A DNA stretch of 28,408 bases, taken from an uncultured Lachnobacterium sp. (lineage in GTDB: Bacteria; Bacillota; Clostridia; Lachnospirales; Lachnospiraceae). Both the position numbers and the translations under genes were made by a program. The number at the start of each line of letters is the position of its first letter. Positions within the stretch are counted from its first letter, which is position 1. The notes below the pieces were generated by a model, which was not told the origin of the DNA, did not search any database, and worked only from the letters and a program-made list of their open reading frames with translations. The stretch spans positions 1-28,408 of the forward strand of contig URLU01000005.1 of assembly GCA_900548765.1 (NCBI GenBank). Reading direction: 5' to 3'. Of this stretch, positions 1-5,448 are shown piece after piece.

Positions 1-332
1 CGCCCGATTAAGAAATCAGCCGCCCTCTGGAAAAATTCCTGTATCTCCTTTGGGGGCTTGCCCTTGAAAAACTCCGGGCTGGCGGTAATCAGCGTATCCA
101 CAAACCGGGTGCTATCCCTGCGGGTGCGGCAGCCAGCCTGTTCAATGCGGCTTTGAATGAAGTGGTAATAGCGTCCCTCCGGCTTGACGATGTAGAAATT
201 GTACTTGCTCCGACTGGTGTCAATGTCGGGATTGCTGGCGTACTGTTCCTTTTGCCGTTCGTGATGGGCTTCCAGCGGTCTTGCCGGATTGCCCTTGTGT
301 TTTTCAAATCGCAAAATTGCGTGTTGTGCCAT
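1..332 (-). CDS. MobV-family (Pre/Mob) relaxase, N-terminal part
   Basis: This is the first ~110 residues of a plasmid mobilization relaxase, which nicks one strand at oriT and stays bound to the 5' end for transfer; the C-terminus runs off the left edge. The start ATG (332-330) has a good AGGAG site just upstream. The protein begins MAQHAILRFEKHKGN. Residues 23-26 read HHER, matching the HNER motif of MobM in which the His is the proposed nucleophile, followed by NPDIDTSRSKYNF, the typical MobV 'hexa-Asp/Arg-Ser-Asn' segment. The frame differs from the longer overlapping minus-strand open frame at 89-388, which is spurious. A matching MobV-type oriT lies at 4074-4110. Family assignment is firm from these motifs; activity cannot be judged from a fragment. 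Confidence 0.88.
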   Translation of the reverse strand, partial: MAQHAILRFEKHKGNPARPLEAHHERQKEQYASNPDIDTSRSKYNFYIVKPEGRYYHFIQSRIEQAGCRTRRDSTRFVDTLITASPEFFKGKPPKEIQEFFQRAADFLIG

Positions 333-455
333 GAAACTCCTTTCCCCATTCCGTTCCTTTCCGGGACTTTTCCACAGGAAAATCCCACAGAAAATATCTC
401 AGATAGGAAGGGAATGGATAAGATATAAATAAAATCGTTTTTATCTCTGTATTTC

Positions 456-483
456 TATATACCGTCTGGTTTTCGTACTTCAA
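456..483 (-). promoter_or_regulatory. candidate promoter of the MobV gene
   Basis: On the minus strand TTGAAG (483-478) is followed by 16 bases and TATATA (461-456), about 120 bases upstream of the relaxase start. It lies just downstream of the repA stop, so the relaxase probably has its own transcript. Sequence match only. Confidence 0.4.
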
Positions 484-517
484 GAGGATTGATTATCGTA
501 CTCATCGAGTGCGGTTT

Positions 518-913
518 TCAGCCCTCCGGCGTACCAGAATGGGATTTCTTGAAGTCGGTGTTTGGAACCGCTTCGTAGGATTTTGGGTAAATGCGGTTGG
601 GTTTTCCACAGCCCTGCTTCTGGATTTCCACCAGTCCGGCATATTGCAGTTCCCGCAGGGTGTTGACCGCCTTCTGCCGCCCGCAGTGGAGCAGCTCCAC
701 TACCTCGTTGATGGGATAATAAAGGTAAATCCGCCCATATTCATCTGCCCAGCCGTTTTTCCGGGACAGGTCTGTCCGGCGCAGGATAAAGGCATACAGT
801 ACCTTTGCTTCGTTGGACAGGGGTGTGAATGTGGGGGCTTCAAAAAGGAAATTCGGAAGCCGGGTAAAGCTGACCGCCTTTTCCGGCTGATGGATATAAA
901 TGGTGTTTGTCAT
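518..913 (-). CDS. RepA_N-type replication initiator, probably C-terminally truncated
   Basis: The 131-residue product matches the N-terminal winged-helix domain of replication initiator protein A (RepA_N family), found on Firmicute plasmids and integrative elements, where it binds the origin. Residues such as AVSFTRLPNFLFEAPTF, LSNEAKVLYAFILRRTDLS and the stretch around GRIYLYYPINEVVELL are characteristic. Full-length members usually continue with a second, C-terminal domain to roughly 250-300 aa; here a TGA ends the frame after GTPEG and no continuation of the second domain is evident in the next ~180 bases. I infer truncation or a deletion. The ATG at 913 has no clear Shine-Dalgarno. It sits between the Cys-rich gene and the relaxase gene, all on the same strand. 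Whether the short form still works in replication is unknown. Confidence 0.8.
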   Translation of the reverse strand: MTNTIYIHQPEKAVSFTRLPNFLFEAPTFTPLSNEAKVLYAFILRRTDLSRKNGWADEYGRIYLYYPINEVVELLHCGRQKAVNTLRELQYAGLVEIQKQGCGKPNRIYPKSYEAVPNTDFKKSHSGTPEG

Positions 914-948
914 ATCGTGTTTTGTGGACGGTTAGAAGCCTGTTTCCG

Positions 949-980
949 GGGGCAGACGGTAGTTTCTATTGCCTGCCCCT
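949..980. repeat. inverted repeat in the repA leader
   Basis: GGGGCAG and CTGCCCC form a 7-bp stem with a loop of about 17 bases between the Cys-rich gene and repA. A second small hairpin, CCTTG-TAAAT-CAAGG, lies about 20-30 bases further toward the Cys-rich gene. They may attenuate repA or serve as protein sites; the role is not known. Confidence 0.4.
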
Positions 981-1024
981 GTTCTGTGCTTGCAAAGCCT
1001 TGTAAATCAAGGACTTTTCAGCCC

Positions 1025-1438
1025 CTAACTGTCCACACAAGACCTCCTTTTCCGTTCACTTTCTGTTTTCTGCCGCCTGTGAACTCTGGCGGCACAGTCG
1101 GGACAGTATTTCGCCCGGTTGGACTTTGGGACAAACACTCTGCCGCAGATCGCACAGCGTTTCAGCTCCTTATCCCGGAAAATCTCCGCTTCCAGCGTTC
1201 CGATTTGCGGCAAGACCGACCAGCGGAACCACTTACAGCAGACCGAGAAAGAAATAGTCTGGGGGCAGGTGTGGGTGTCCCCATCGTCAAGGAGCATACA
1301 GTTCCCATCCTCATAACAGCAGCACTCCCGGCAGATCAGGGCGTTTGCCTGTTTCCTCTGTGCCGGTGTCATGCGGTAAAGGGAACCGTCCTGCCTGCGC
1401 TCTATGGGCGGCAGTCGTTTATATGGGTTCTCTCTCAT
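1025..1438 (-). CDS. cysteine-rich VLP-type mobile-element protein
   Basis: A 137-residue protein beginning MRENPYKRLPPIERRQDG. It carries many cysteines: a cluster ICRECCCYEDGNC about residues 35-47, later CPQ and VCCKW, and a zinc-ribbon-like C-terminal part with CAICGRVF and CPDCAA that ends in a basic tail. This is the pattern of the 'cysteine-rich VLP' proteins that occur on Clostridiales mobile elements next to repA and mobilization genes; no biochemical function is established. The start is chosen at 1438 because GGAGGG lies 6 bases upstream. The frame stays open 34 codons further (to 1540), but that part lacks a Shine-Dalgarno and overlaps a perfect hairpin. The paired CxxC motifs suggest zinc binding (inference). 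Confidence 0.75.
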   Translation of the reverse strand: MRENPYKRLPPIERRQDGSLYRMTPAQRKQANALICRECCCYEDGNCMLLDDGDTHTCPQTISFSVCCKWFRWSVLPQIGTLEAEIFRDKELKRCAICGRVFVPKSNRAKYCPDCAARVHRRQKTESERKRRSCVDS

Positions 1439-1782
1439 GTGTTCCCTCCATTTTTCCTTAGCCGTTCTCCCCGAAAAGGCTTCCTGCCCCATTCCTGCGG
1501 CGTGTTCCGGCGTTGGCACGCTCCCCGGACTTCGGGACATTTTGTCCCGAAGTGGCTCGTTGCGGTGCTTCCCCTGCCGGGGTATTCCTTTTCGGACGGT
1601 TATTCATTTTTCAAGGTGCAGCTCATCGATGAACTACCCTAAGTCTACACCTAAAAGACCGCCCGCCCCGTATATCCATAAGGTCGGAAATCAGCCCGGA
1701 AAACTCTTTATTTCCACGCTCTCGGAATTGTGGTAAAATAATAAATACAAGACGATAAATCGGAAGTTGTGAGGTGTTCAAA
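1439..1782. other. intergenic region with hairpin and divergent signals
   Basis: This stretch separates the minus-strand repA/mob block from the plus-strand cargo genes. It holds a perfect 11-bp inverted repeat at 1529-1539/1543-1553 with a 3-base loop, and a plus-strand promoter candidate at 1711-1739. The minus frame of the Cys-rich gene stays open through 1540, giving a Ser/Pro/Gly-rich 34-residue extension that may be a remnant of an upstream gene. I see no other supportable gene. Confidence 0.5.
1711..1739 (+). promoter_or_regulatory. candidate promoter for the SUKH gene
   Basis: TTTCCA (1711-1716), a 17-base spacer and TAAAAT (1734-1739) lie about 45 bases upstream of the SUKH start. 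The -10 is good, the -35 moderate. Confidence 0.4.
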
Positions 1783-2373
1783 ATGGATAGCATAGTGGAA
1801 CTTGTCAAGAGAAATGAGCAGCTTCTCCTTGAAAATGCTGAAGCACTAAATGATGAGGAAGTAGAACAGGAAGATATTGACGAGTATCTTAAAATTCAAG
1901 GTGCTACAAAAGAAGAATTAAGCGCCTTTGAAAATCAATTTCAAATAAGATTGCCAGAGGATTTTAAAATCGTATATTCATACAAAAACGGCAGCGGCTA
2001 TATGAGCTTAATTTGGCCGCAGGAGGGATTTTATCGCGGGTATCGCCTACTGTCACTAAAAGAAATAATCAAGTTAAAATCTCTTTTTCAAAATAAAAAC
2101 TGTAAAATGACAGAGTTTCCAAATGTAATTGGTGAAAAACAACTGCAACAATTAGACGAACGCATAAAGCCATATCTGTTTTGTGAGCGTTGGTTTCCCT
2201 TTGCTGAGTATGCCGGTTCTCTTTATCTGATGTTGGACTATAACCCAAGCGAGAAAGGTGAAATCGGTCAAATTATTTGTTATGTGCATGACCCGGATTT
2301 TATCTATTATGTCGCTCCGAACATTACCGAAGCACTGAAAATGACGGAAACAGTTATTGAGAATTTAATATAA
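1783..2373 (+). CDS. SMI1/KNR4 (SUKH) family protein, likely immunity protein
   Basis: A 196-residue protein with a SUKH-1 fold signature: ATKEELSAFENQFQIRLPED at about residues 41-60, then FKIVYSYKNGSGY, a RLLSLKEI helix, WFPFAEYAGS-LYLMLDYNPSEKGEIGQI and a C-terminal helix. Bacterial SUKH proteins commonly neutralise polymorphic or contact-dependent toxins. No toxin gene is present here, so if the family role holds this is an orphan immunity gene carried as cargo. The ATG at 1783 is chosen because GAGGTG lies 6 bases upstream; a GTG three codons earlier overlaps that site. The gene is more AT-rich than the neighbouring XRE gene, suggesting separate acquisition. The N-terminal 40 residues are acidic and not obviously part of the domain. 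Confidence 0.8.
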   Translation: MDSIVELVKRNEQLLLENAEALNDEEVEQEDIDEYLKIQGATKEELSAFENQFQIRLPEDFKIVYSYKNGSGYMSLIWPQEGFYRGYRLLSLKEIIKLKSLFQNKNCKMTEFPNVIGEKQLQQLDERIKPYLFCERWFPFAEYAGSLYLMLDYNPSEKGEIGQIICYVHDPDFIYYVAPNITEALKMTETVIENLI

Positions 2374-2434
2374 TTTTTCTTTATATGATGTAAGCGATAG
2401 CTTCCCATTTATTGGGCAGACAAGGAGGGAGCGC

Positions 2435-3235
2435 ATGGAATTATCCATACAAGAACGACTAAAAGACCTGCGTGTGGAGCGTGGGCTGACGCTGGAGCAG
2501 CTTGAAGAACAGGTAAATCTCTCCAAGTCTGCGTTGGGCAGTTATGAAGCAAAGGACTTCAAGGACATCAGCCACTATGCCATTATCAAGCTGGCGAAGT
2601 TTTACGGCGTGACCGCCGATTATCTGCTGGGACTGTCCCAAACAAGAAAGCACCCAAACGCCGATCTTGCAGACCTGCGTTTGAGCGATGATATGATTGA
2701 ACTATTGAAAAGTGGGCGGGTGGATAATTCCCTCTTGTGTGAGCTGGCGGCACACCCGGATTTCCCCCGGCTCATGGCTGACCTTGAAATCTATGTAAAC
2801 GGTATCGCTGGCAAACAGGTGCAGAGTGCAAACGCCATTGTGGACGCTGTGAGCACAACCATTATGAAGCAGCACAATCCCGGCTTGTCTGACCCGCAGT
2901 TAAGACAGCTTATCGCCGCCCATATTGATGATGACAGCTTTTGCCGCTATGTGATACAGCAGGACATAAACAAGATAGCTCTTGACCTGCGGGAAGCGCA
3001 TAAGGACGATTTTTTCAGCGTCCCGGAGGACAATCCTCTGGAAGATTTTTTGCAAGCCGCCGAGGAAACCGCCAGCCCAGACAGCGACCCGGAGCAAGCA
3101 GCTTTGGCGTTTATCTGTAAGCGGCTCAAATTGAATTTGAAAAAGCTGTCCGAGGAAGAAAAGAAGTGGCTGAAGAAGATTGCACAGAAGTCAGACTTGC
3201 TGAAAAATCCAACCCCACAGCGGGGGAGAAAGTAA
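2435..3235 (+). CDS. XRE-family helix-turn-helix regulator of the mobile element
   Basis: A 266-residue protein with an N-terminal HTH_XRE domain (residues about 6-66): IQERLKDLRVERGLTLEQL, then VNLSKSALGSYEA and a dimer-region-like VTADYLLGLSQ. The rest is a helical region of unknown role with a very basic end. AAGGAGGG sits 7 bases before the ATG. Codon use is GC-rich like the repA/mob block, unlike the flanking cargo genes, so it is probably part of the element backbone and may control its maintenance or transfer. Long XRE proteins of this kind are common on Clostridiales integrative elements; the target operators are not evident. Confidence 0.78.
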   Translation: MELSIQERLKDLRVERGLTLEQLEEQVNLSKSALGSYEAKDFKDISHYAIIKLAKFYGVTADYLLGLSQTRKHPNADLADLRLSDDMIELLKSGRVDNSLLCELAAHPDFPRLMADLEIYVNGIAGKQVQSANAIVDAVSTTIMKQHNPGLSDPQLRQLIAAHIDDDSFCRYVIQQDINKIALDLREAHKDDFFSVPEDNPLEDFLQAAEETASPDSDPEQAALAFICKRLKLNLKKLSEEEKKWLKKIAQKSDLLKNPTPQRGRK

Positions 3236-3271
3236 TAAATATGAAATTACAGAATGGAGAAAATCAAAAAC

Positions 3272-3679
3272 ATGAATTTCTTTAAGAAAAAGAACTCGCA
3301 GACAAATAGTAAGCTAACAAAGCCGGATATTGAAAAACTTTTACAAGAAGCATATCAAGCTAATCCTAAGTGTTACGAAAAGGAAGATGGTACACTTTTG
3401 ATAGGGCTTGCGCTTACAGAAGATACCGATTCTCTTTTCCCCATCGTGCCGGAGGAGCAGTGGGCAATAGAGGGCAAGACAATTAGCGAATGGATTATTA
3501 CAATGGTTAGCCTTACAAATCCACAAGGTGGAATCATCGGGCAAATGGAATACCACGAAGCCATAAAACGACTTGAACCATTTATTCTTATGAAAAAAGA
3601 TAATTGGGCACTTATTAGAGCAATGACCCATGAAGAATTAGACAGTCTATTTGGAAATCTTCCTCGTAAATTATATTGA
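3272..3679 (+). CDS. hypothetical protein, AT-rich cargo gene
   Basis: I do not recognise this 135-residue protein. It begins MNFFKKKNSQTNSKLTKPDI, is soluble, has no signal peptide or membrane segment, and is mixed alpha/beta by appearance, with an acidic centre and hydrophobic patches such as SEWIITMVSL. The start at 3272 has GGAG 12 bases upstream; an ATG at 3254 adds six residues but lacks a ribosome site. It resembles small immunity-type proteins in size, composition and placement near a SUKH gene, but that is only context. Low GC matches the SUKH gene and contrasts with the XRE gene between them. Confidence 0.6.
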   Translation: MNFFKKKNSQTNSKLTKPDIEKLLQEAYQANPKCYEKEDGTLLIGLALTEDTDSLFPIVPEEQWAIEGKTISEWIITMVSLTNPQGGIIGQMEYHEAIKRLEPFILMKKDNWALIRAMTHEELDSLFGNLPRKLY

Positions 3680-3721
3680 TTACATACAGATTAGGAACGG
3701 ATAGCAAAGCCAGCCGTGTCA

Positions 3722-3765
3722 GTCAACGGTCAAGATGAACGGCGCATAAATGCGCCGCCGTTGAC
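3722..3765. repeat. nested inverted repeat (cruciform-like)
   Basis: Outer arms GTCAACGG (3722-3729) and CCGTTGAC (3758-3765) enclose an inner perfect hairpin GGCGCA-TAAA-TGCGCC (3741-3756). The nested layout is typical of plasmid origins and recombinase or relaxosome sites; the function here is unproven. Confidence 0.6.
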
Positions 3766-3797
3766 AGCCTCGCCCGTCTTTGCTGATGGGTAATCAA

Positions 3798-3828
3798 GGC
3801 GGGAAAGCCCTAAAATGGCTTTCCCGCC
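3798..3828. repeat. perfect 12-bp inverted repeat
   Basis: GGCGGGAAAGCC and GGCTTTCCCGCC with a 7-base loop. There is no strong T-run on either side, so it is less like a terminator than a protein-binding or single-strand structure. Confidence 0.6.
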
Positions 3829-4073
3829 CATTTCAATTTTGAGAGAAAAATCTGTCTGCTTTTTCGTGAGTGTGTCCACAAGTGCGGAACATTTTGTCCC
3901 ATAGTCCGGCATAGGACGAGGGACGGGGCTTTCATATACGCCCTGTCTGCTGATGAAACCAGTCCTGCGCTTGCGGCTCCACGCCACGCAATCACAGCCC
4001 TGTTTTCCTGCCGTTTCAAATGCCCTTGCCCTCCCTGGTGGCAACCGCATTTTCGCAGCAACGCCGACAGAGC

Positions 4074-4110
4074 GTATAACACACTACACTTTGCGAGCAA
4101 AGTCGTGTGC
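4074..4110 (-). other. oriT: origin of transfer (oriT), MobV/pMV158 type
   Basis: On the minus strand the site reads GCACAC, then ACTTTGC-TC-GCAAAGT, then GTAGTGTG followed by TTATAC. The pMV158-type oriT has the same layout: GCACAC, an ACTTTAT...AAAGT inverted repeat, then TAGTGTG/TTATAC, nicked between G and T. The predicted nick here is between 4080 and 4079 of the minus strand. The family match agrees with the MobV relaxase at 1-332, though the two lie ~3.7 kb apart rather than adjacent as in pMV158. The pMV158 comparison is from memory of the published site. Confidence 0.72.
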
Positions 4111-4139
4111 CAAGGGGCAAGCCCCTTTGGAAACCCAAG

Positions 4140-4203
4140 ACAACAAAACAGGCTGAATATCCCGCACTTCCCCGGTGCTTGATACTCAGCCTTTATTTGT
4201 TGT
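4140..4203. terminator. bidirectional terminator-like hairpin
   Basis: AGGCTGAATATC pairs with GATACTCAGCCT (one G-T pair), with an inner GCAC/GTGC stem in the loop, flanked by ACAACAAAA on the left and TTTATTTGTTGT on the right. The symmetric A and T tracts suit termination in both directions, insulating the element from the chromosome. Confidence 0.55.
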
Positions 4204-4292
4204 CAGCAGCCCCCGTTTCGTGGTCTGCGTGTAGTTCCTTGTAAACTGACCTAACTATATATTTAACTATTTATAAGATAAATTTAGATAGC

Positions 4293-4321
4293 ACAAAAAG
4301 AGGAGACCAATATCTCCCCTT
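4293..4321 (-). terminator. terminator of the cheC-cheY operon
   Basis: On the minus strand AAGGGGAGA, a 6-base loop and TCTCCTCTT form a 9-bp stem with one G-T pair, running into a T tract (4299-4295), about 30 bases past the cheY stop. Confidence 0.75.
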
Positions 4322-4349
4322 CTTGCTGGATTGAATATGTTAAAAACTA

Positions 4350-4709
4350 TTAGCTAAGTACTTTACGGATTGACTCAAGAACTCGGTCAGCCTGAAAAGG
4401 TTTAACGATGAAATCCTTTGCGCCAGACTGAATAGCATCAATAACCATAGACTGCTGTCCCATAGCTGAGCACATTACACATGTCGCATTTGGGTCTGCG
4501 GCTTTAATCTCTTTGAGCGCCTGAATACCATCTTTGTTAGGCATTGTGATATCAAGTGTAACGAGGTCTGGTTTTAATTCATTGTATTTAGCAACGGCTT
4601 CTACTCCATCTGCAGCCTCTCCCGCAATTTCGAAACCTCCCTTTGTAAGAATGTCCTTAAGCATCATTCTCATGAAAGCTGCGTCATCTACAATTAAAAT
4701 TCTAGCCAT
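4350..4709 (-). CDS. cheY: chemotaxis response regulator CheY
   Basis: A single-domain receiver of 119 residues. Acidic residues D8 and D9, the phospho-acceptor D53 (VTLDITMPNKDG), S81 in MCSAMG and K103 in VKPF are all in place, as in CheY. Phosphorylated CheY binds the flagellar motor switch. It directly follows the CheC-like gene with no gap (stop then ATG), and a terminator lies ~30 bases downstream, so the two genes form a complete operon. With a CheY-P phosphatase as its partner, a role in chemotaxis is likely, though a related single-domain regulator role cannot be excluded by sequence alone. Confidence 0.9.
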   Translation of the reverse strand: MARILIVDDAAFMRMMLKDILTKGGFEIAGEAADGVEAVAKYNELKPDLVTLDITMPNKDGIQALKEIKAADPNATCVMCSAMGQQSMVIDAIQSGAKDFIVKPFQADRVLESIRKVLS

Positions 4710-5291
4710 TTATTTATCCTCCTGTTTTGTAATCTGTTTAACTATACTAATAGGGTACAACTGTAAAAGGTCGCTGTCAATAAGTTCTCCGACAGTTAAT
4801 CGAAAAGTTACCTTCACGATATCTGTACCATTGCATAACTCCTCTGGAATCTCAAAGGTTTTCCTGTCCTTACAATTGATTAGTGGGAAACCAATATCGG
4901 TTGGAACCTTAAGTAATTCTGACATAGATGTTGCAATTGTACCGCACATCTGGTTCATCGCCTCTGAAACTGCGGAAAGAGAAAACTCGTCAAGTGTTGT
5001 ACCACTGACATTAGTTCCATCCCCACCCATCATAAGATTGGCGATAACTAAAGCATCATGTATATTAAGAACCAAAAGATTGGTTCCGTCAAGTCCTTTT
5101 GTGTATGGAACTTTAACGAGTACATGGTTATCATCTGAAAGTGATGATTCCTCCGCAAGTACATCAACCCGTGGAGTAGTAATATTTGTCGGTCGGTTAA
5201 GGATGAGGCTCAAAGATGTCGCTGCATTCCCTATGCAGATGTTTGCAATCTCACCTACTACATCGGCTTGCTCTAGTGTAATTCTGCTCAT
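4710..5291 (-). CDS. CheC-family CheY-P phosphatase
   Basis: A 193-residue protein with two CheC/FliY phosphatase signatures D/S-xxx-E-xx-N: D10-E14-N17 near the start (DVVGEIANICIGN) and S106-E110-N113 in the second repeat (SAVSEAMNQM). Both sites look intact, as in CheC or the central part of FliY. It has no FliM-binding N-terminal peptide and no C-terminal SpoA/FliN domain, so it is CheC-like rather than a full FliY. It would dephosphorylate CheY-P, encoded immediately downstream. An AGGAGG site lies upstream of the ATG, and an extended -10 promoter is at 5334-5342. Confidence 0.85.
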   Translation of the reverse strand: MSRITLEQADVVGEIANICIGNAATSLSLILNRPTNITTPRVDVLAEESSLSDDNHVLVKVPYTKGLDGTNLLVLNIHDALVIANLMMGGDGTNVSGTTLDEFSLSAVSEAMNQMCGTIATSMSELLKVPTDIGFPLINCKDRKTFEIPEELCNGTDIVKVTFRLTVGELIDSDLLQLYPISIVKQITKQEDK

Positions 5292-5333
5292 AAATCCTCC
5301 TATTACCCAGTTAGTACCTATTTCCTAAAGCTT

Positions 5334-5342
5334 ATTATACCA
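5334..5342 (-). promoter_or_regulatory. extended -10 promoter for cheC-cheY
   Basis: The minus strand reads TGG-TATAAT, a perfect -10 with an extended TGn element, ~40 bases upstream of cheC. The -35 region (TTTGCT, 17 bases further) is weak, as often tolerated with an extended -10. It does not look like a sigma-28 site. Confidence 0.55.
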
Positions 5343-5367
5343 AAGAAATTAAAAATAGCAAACAAAA

Positions 5368-5416
5368 AAATGCTTTTTGTTGGGATATTTTATGATATTA
5401 TTATAGAAAAGCATTT
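5368..5416. repeat. inverted repeat around the divergent promoter region
   Basis: AAATGCTTTT (5368-5377) and AAAAGCATTT (5407-5416) are perfect inverted copies 29 bases apart. The intervening bases hold weak plus-strand promoter-like elements (TTGTTG, then TTATAG) upstream of the ParB-BMP gene. It could be an operator pair or a hairpin; neither is shown. Confidence 0.4.
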
Positions 5417-5448
5417 ATTTATATTTGTTAAAAAGGAGAATGAAGAAT

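Larger units (their letters stand above)
3680..4292. other. non-coding right end of the mobile element
   Basis: About 600 bases without a convincing gene. It contains a nested inverted repeat (3722-3765), a perfect 12-bp inverted repeat (3798-3828), an oriT-like site (4074-4110), a hairpin AAGGGGC-AA-GCCCCTT (4112-4127) and a bidirectional terminator-like hairpin (4140-4203). Base composition shifts from GC-rich to AT-rich at about 4225-4255, which I take as the approximate junction with the chromosome; I could not define an attachment site. Open frames on the minus strand here have no ribosome sites and cross the repeats. Confidence 0.55.

Noticed and set aside
509..1642. A 377-residue plus-strand open frame across repA and the Cys-rich gene
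   Set aside because: It is the antisense shadow of two recognisable minus-strand genes, and its product matches nothing.
1623..1808. A minus-strand 61-residue open frame at the SUKH promoter
   Set aside because: It overlaps the promoter and start of the SUKH gene and has no recognisable motif.
3241..3285. A 14-codon open frame starting at 3241 ahead of the unknown 135-aa gene
   Set aside because: No ribosome site and no sign of conservation; it overlaps the next gene in another frame.
3730..4100. Overlapping minus-strand open frames in the non-coding end of the element
   Set aside because: They lack ribosome sites, cross strong inverted repeats and the oriT-like site, and their translations show no domain features.
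4534..5328. A 264-residue plus-strand open frame
   Set aside because: Antisense shadow of cheY and the CheC-like gene, both with intact catalytic residues.
5425..5448. Earlier TTG/ATG starts for the ParB-BMP gene
   Set aside because: They overlap or sit upstream of the AAGGAG site that best serves the ATG at 5449.
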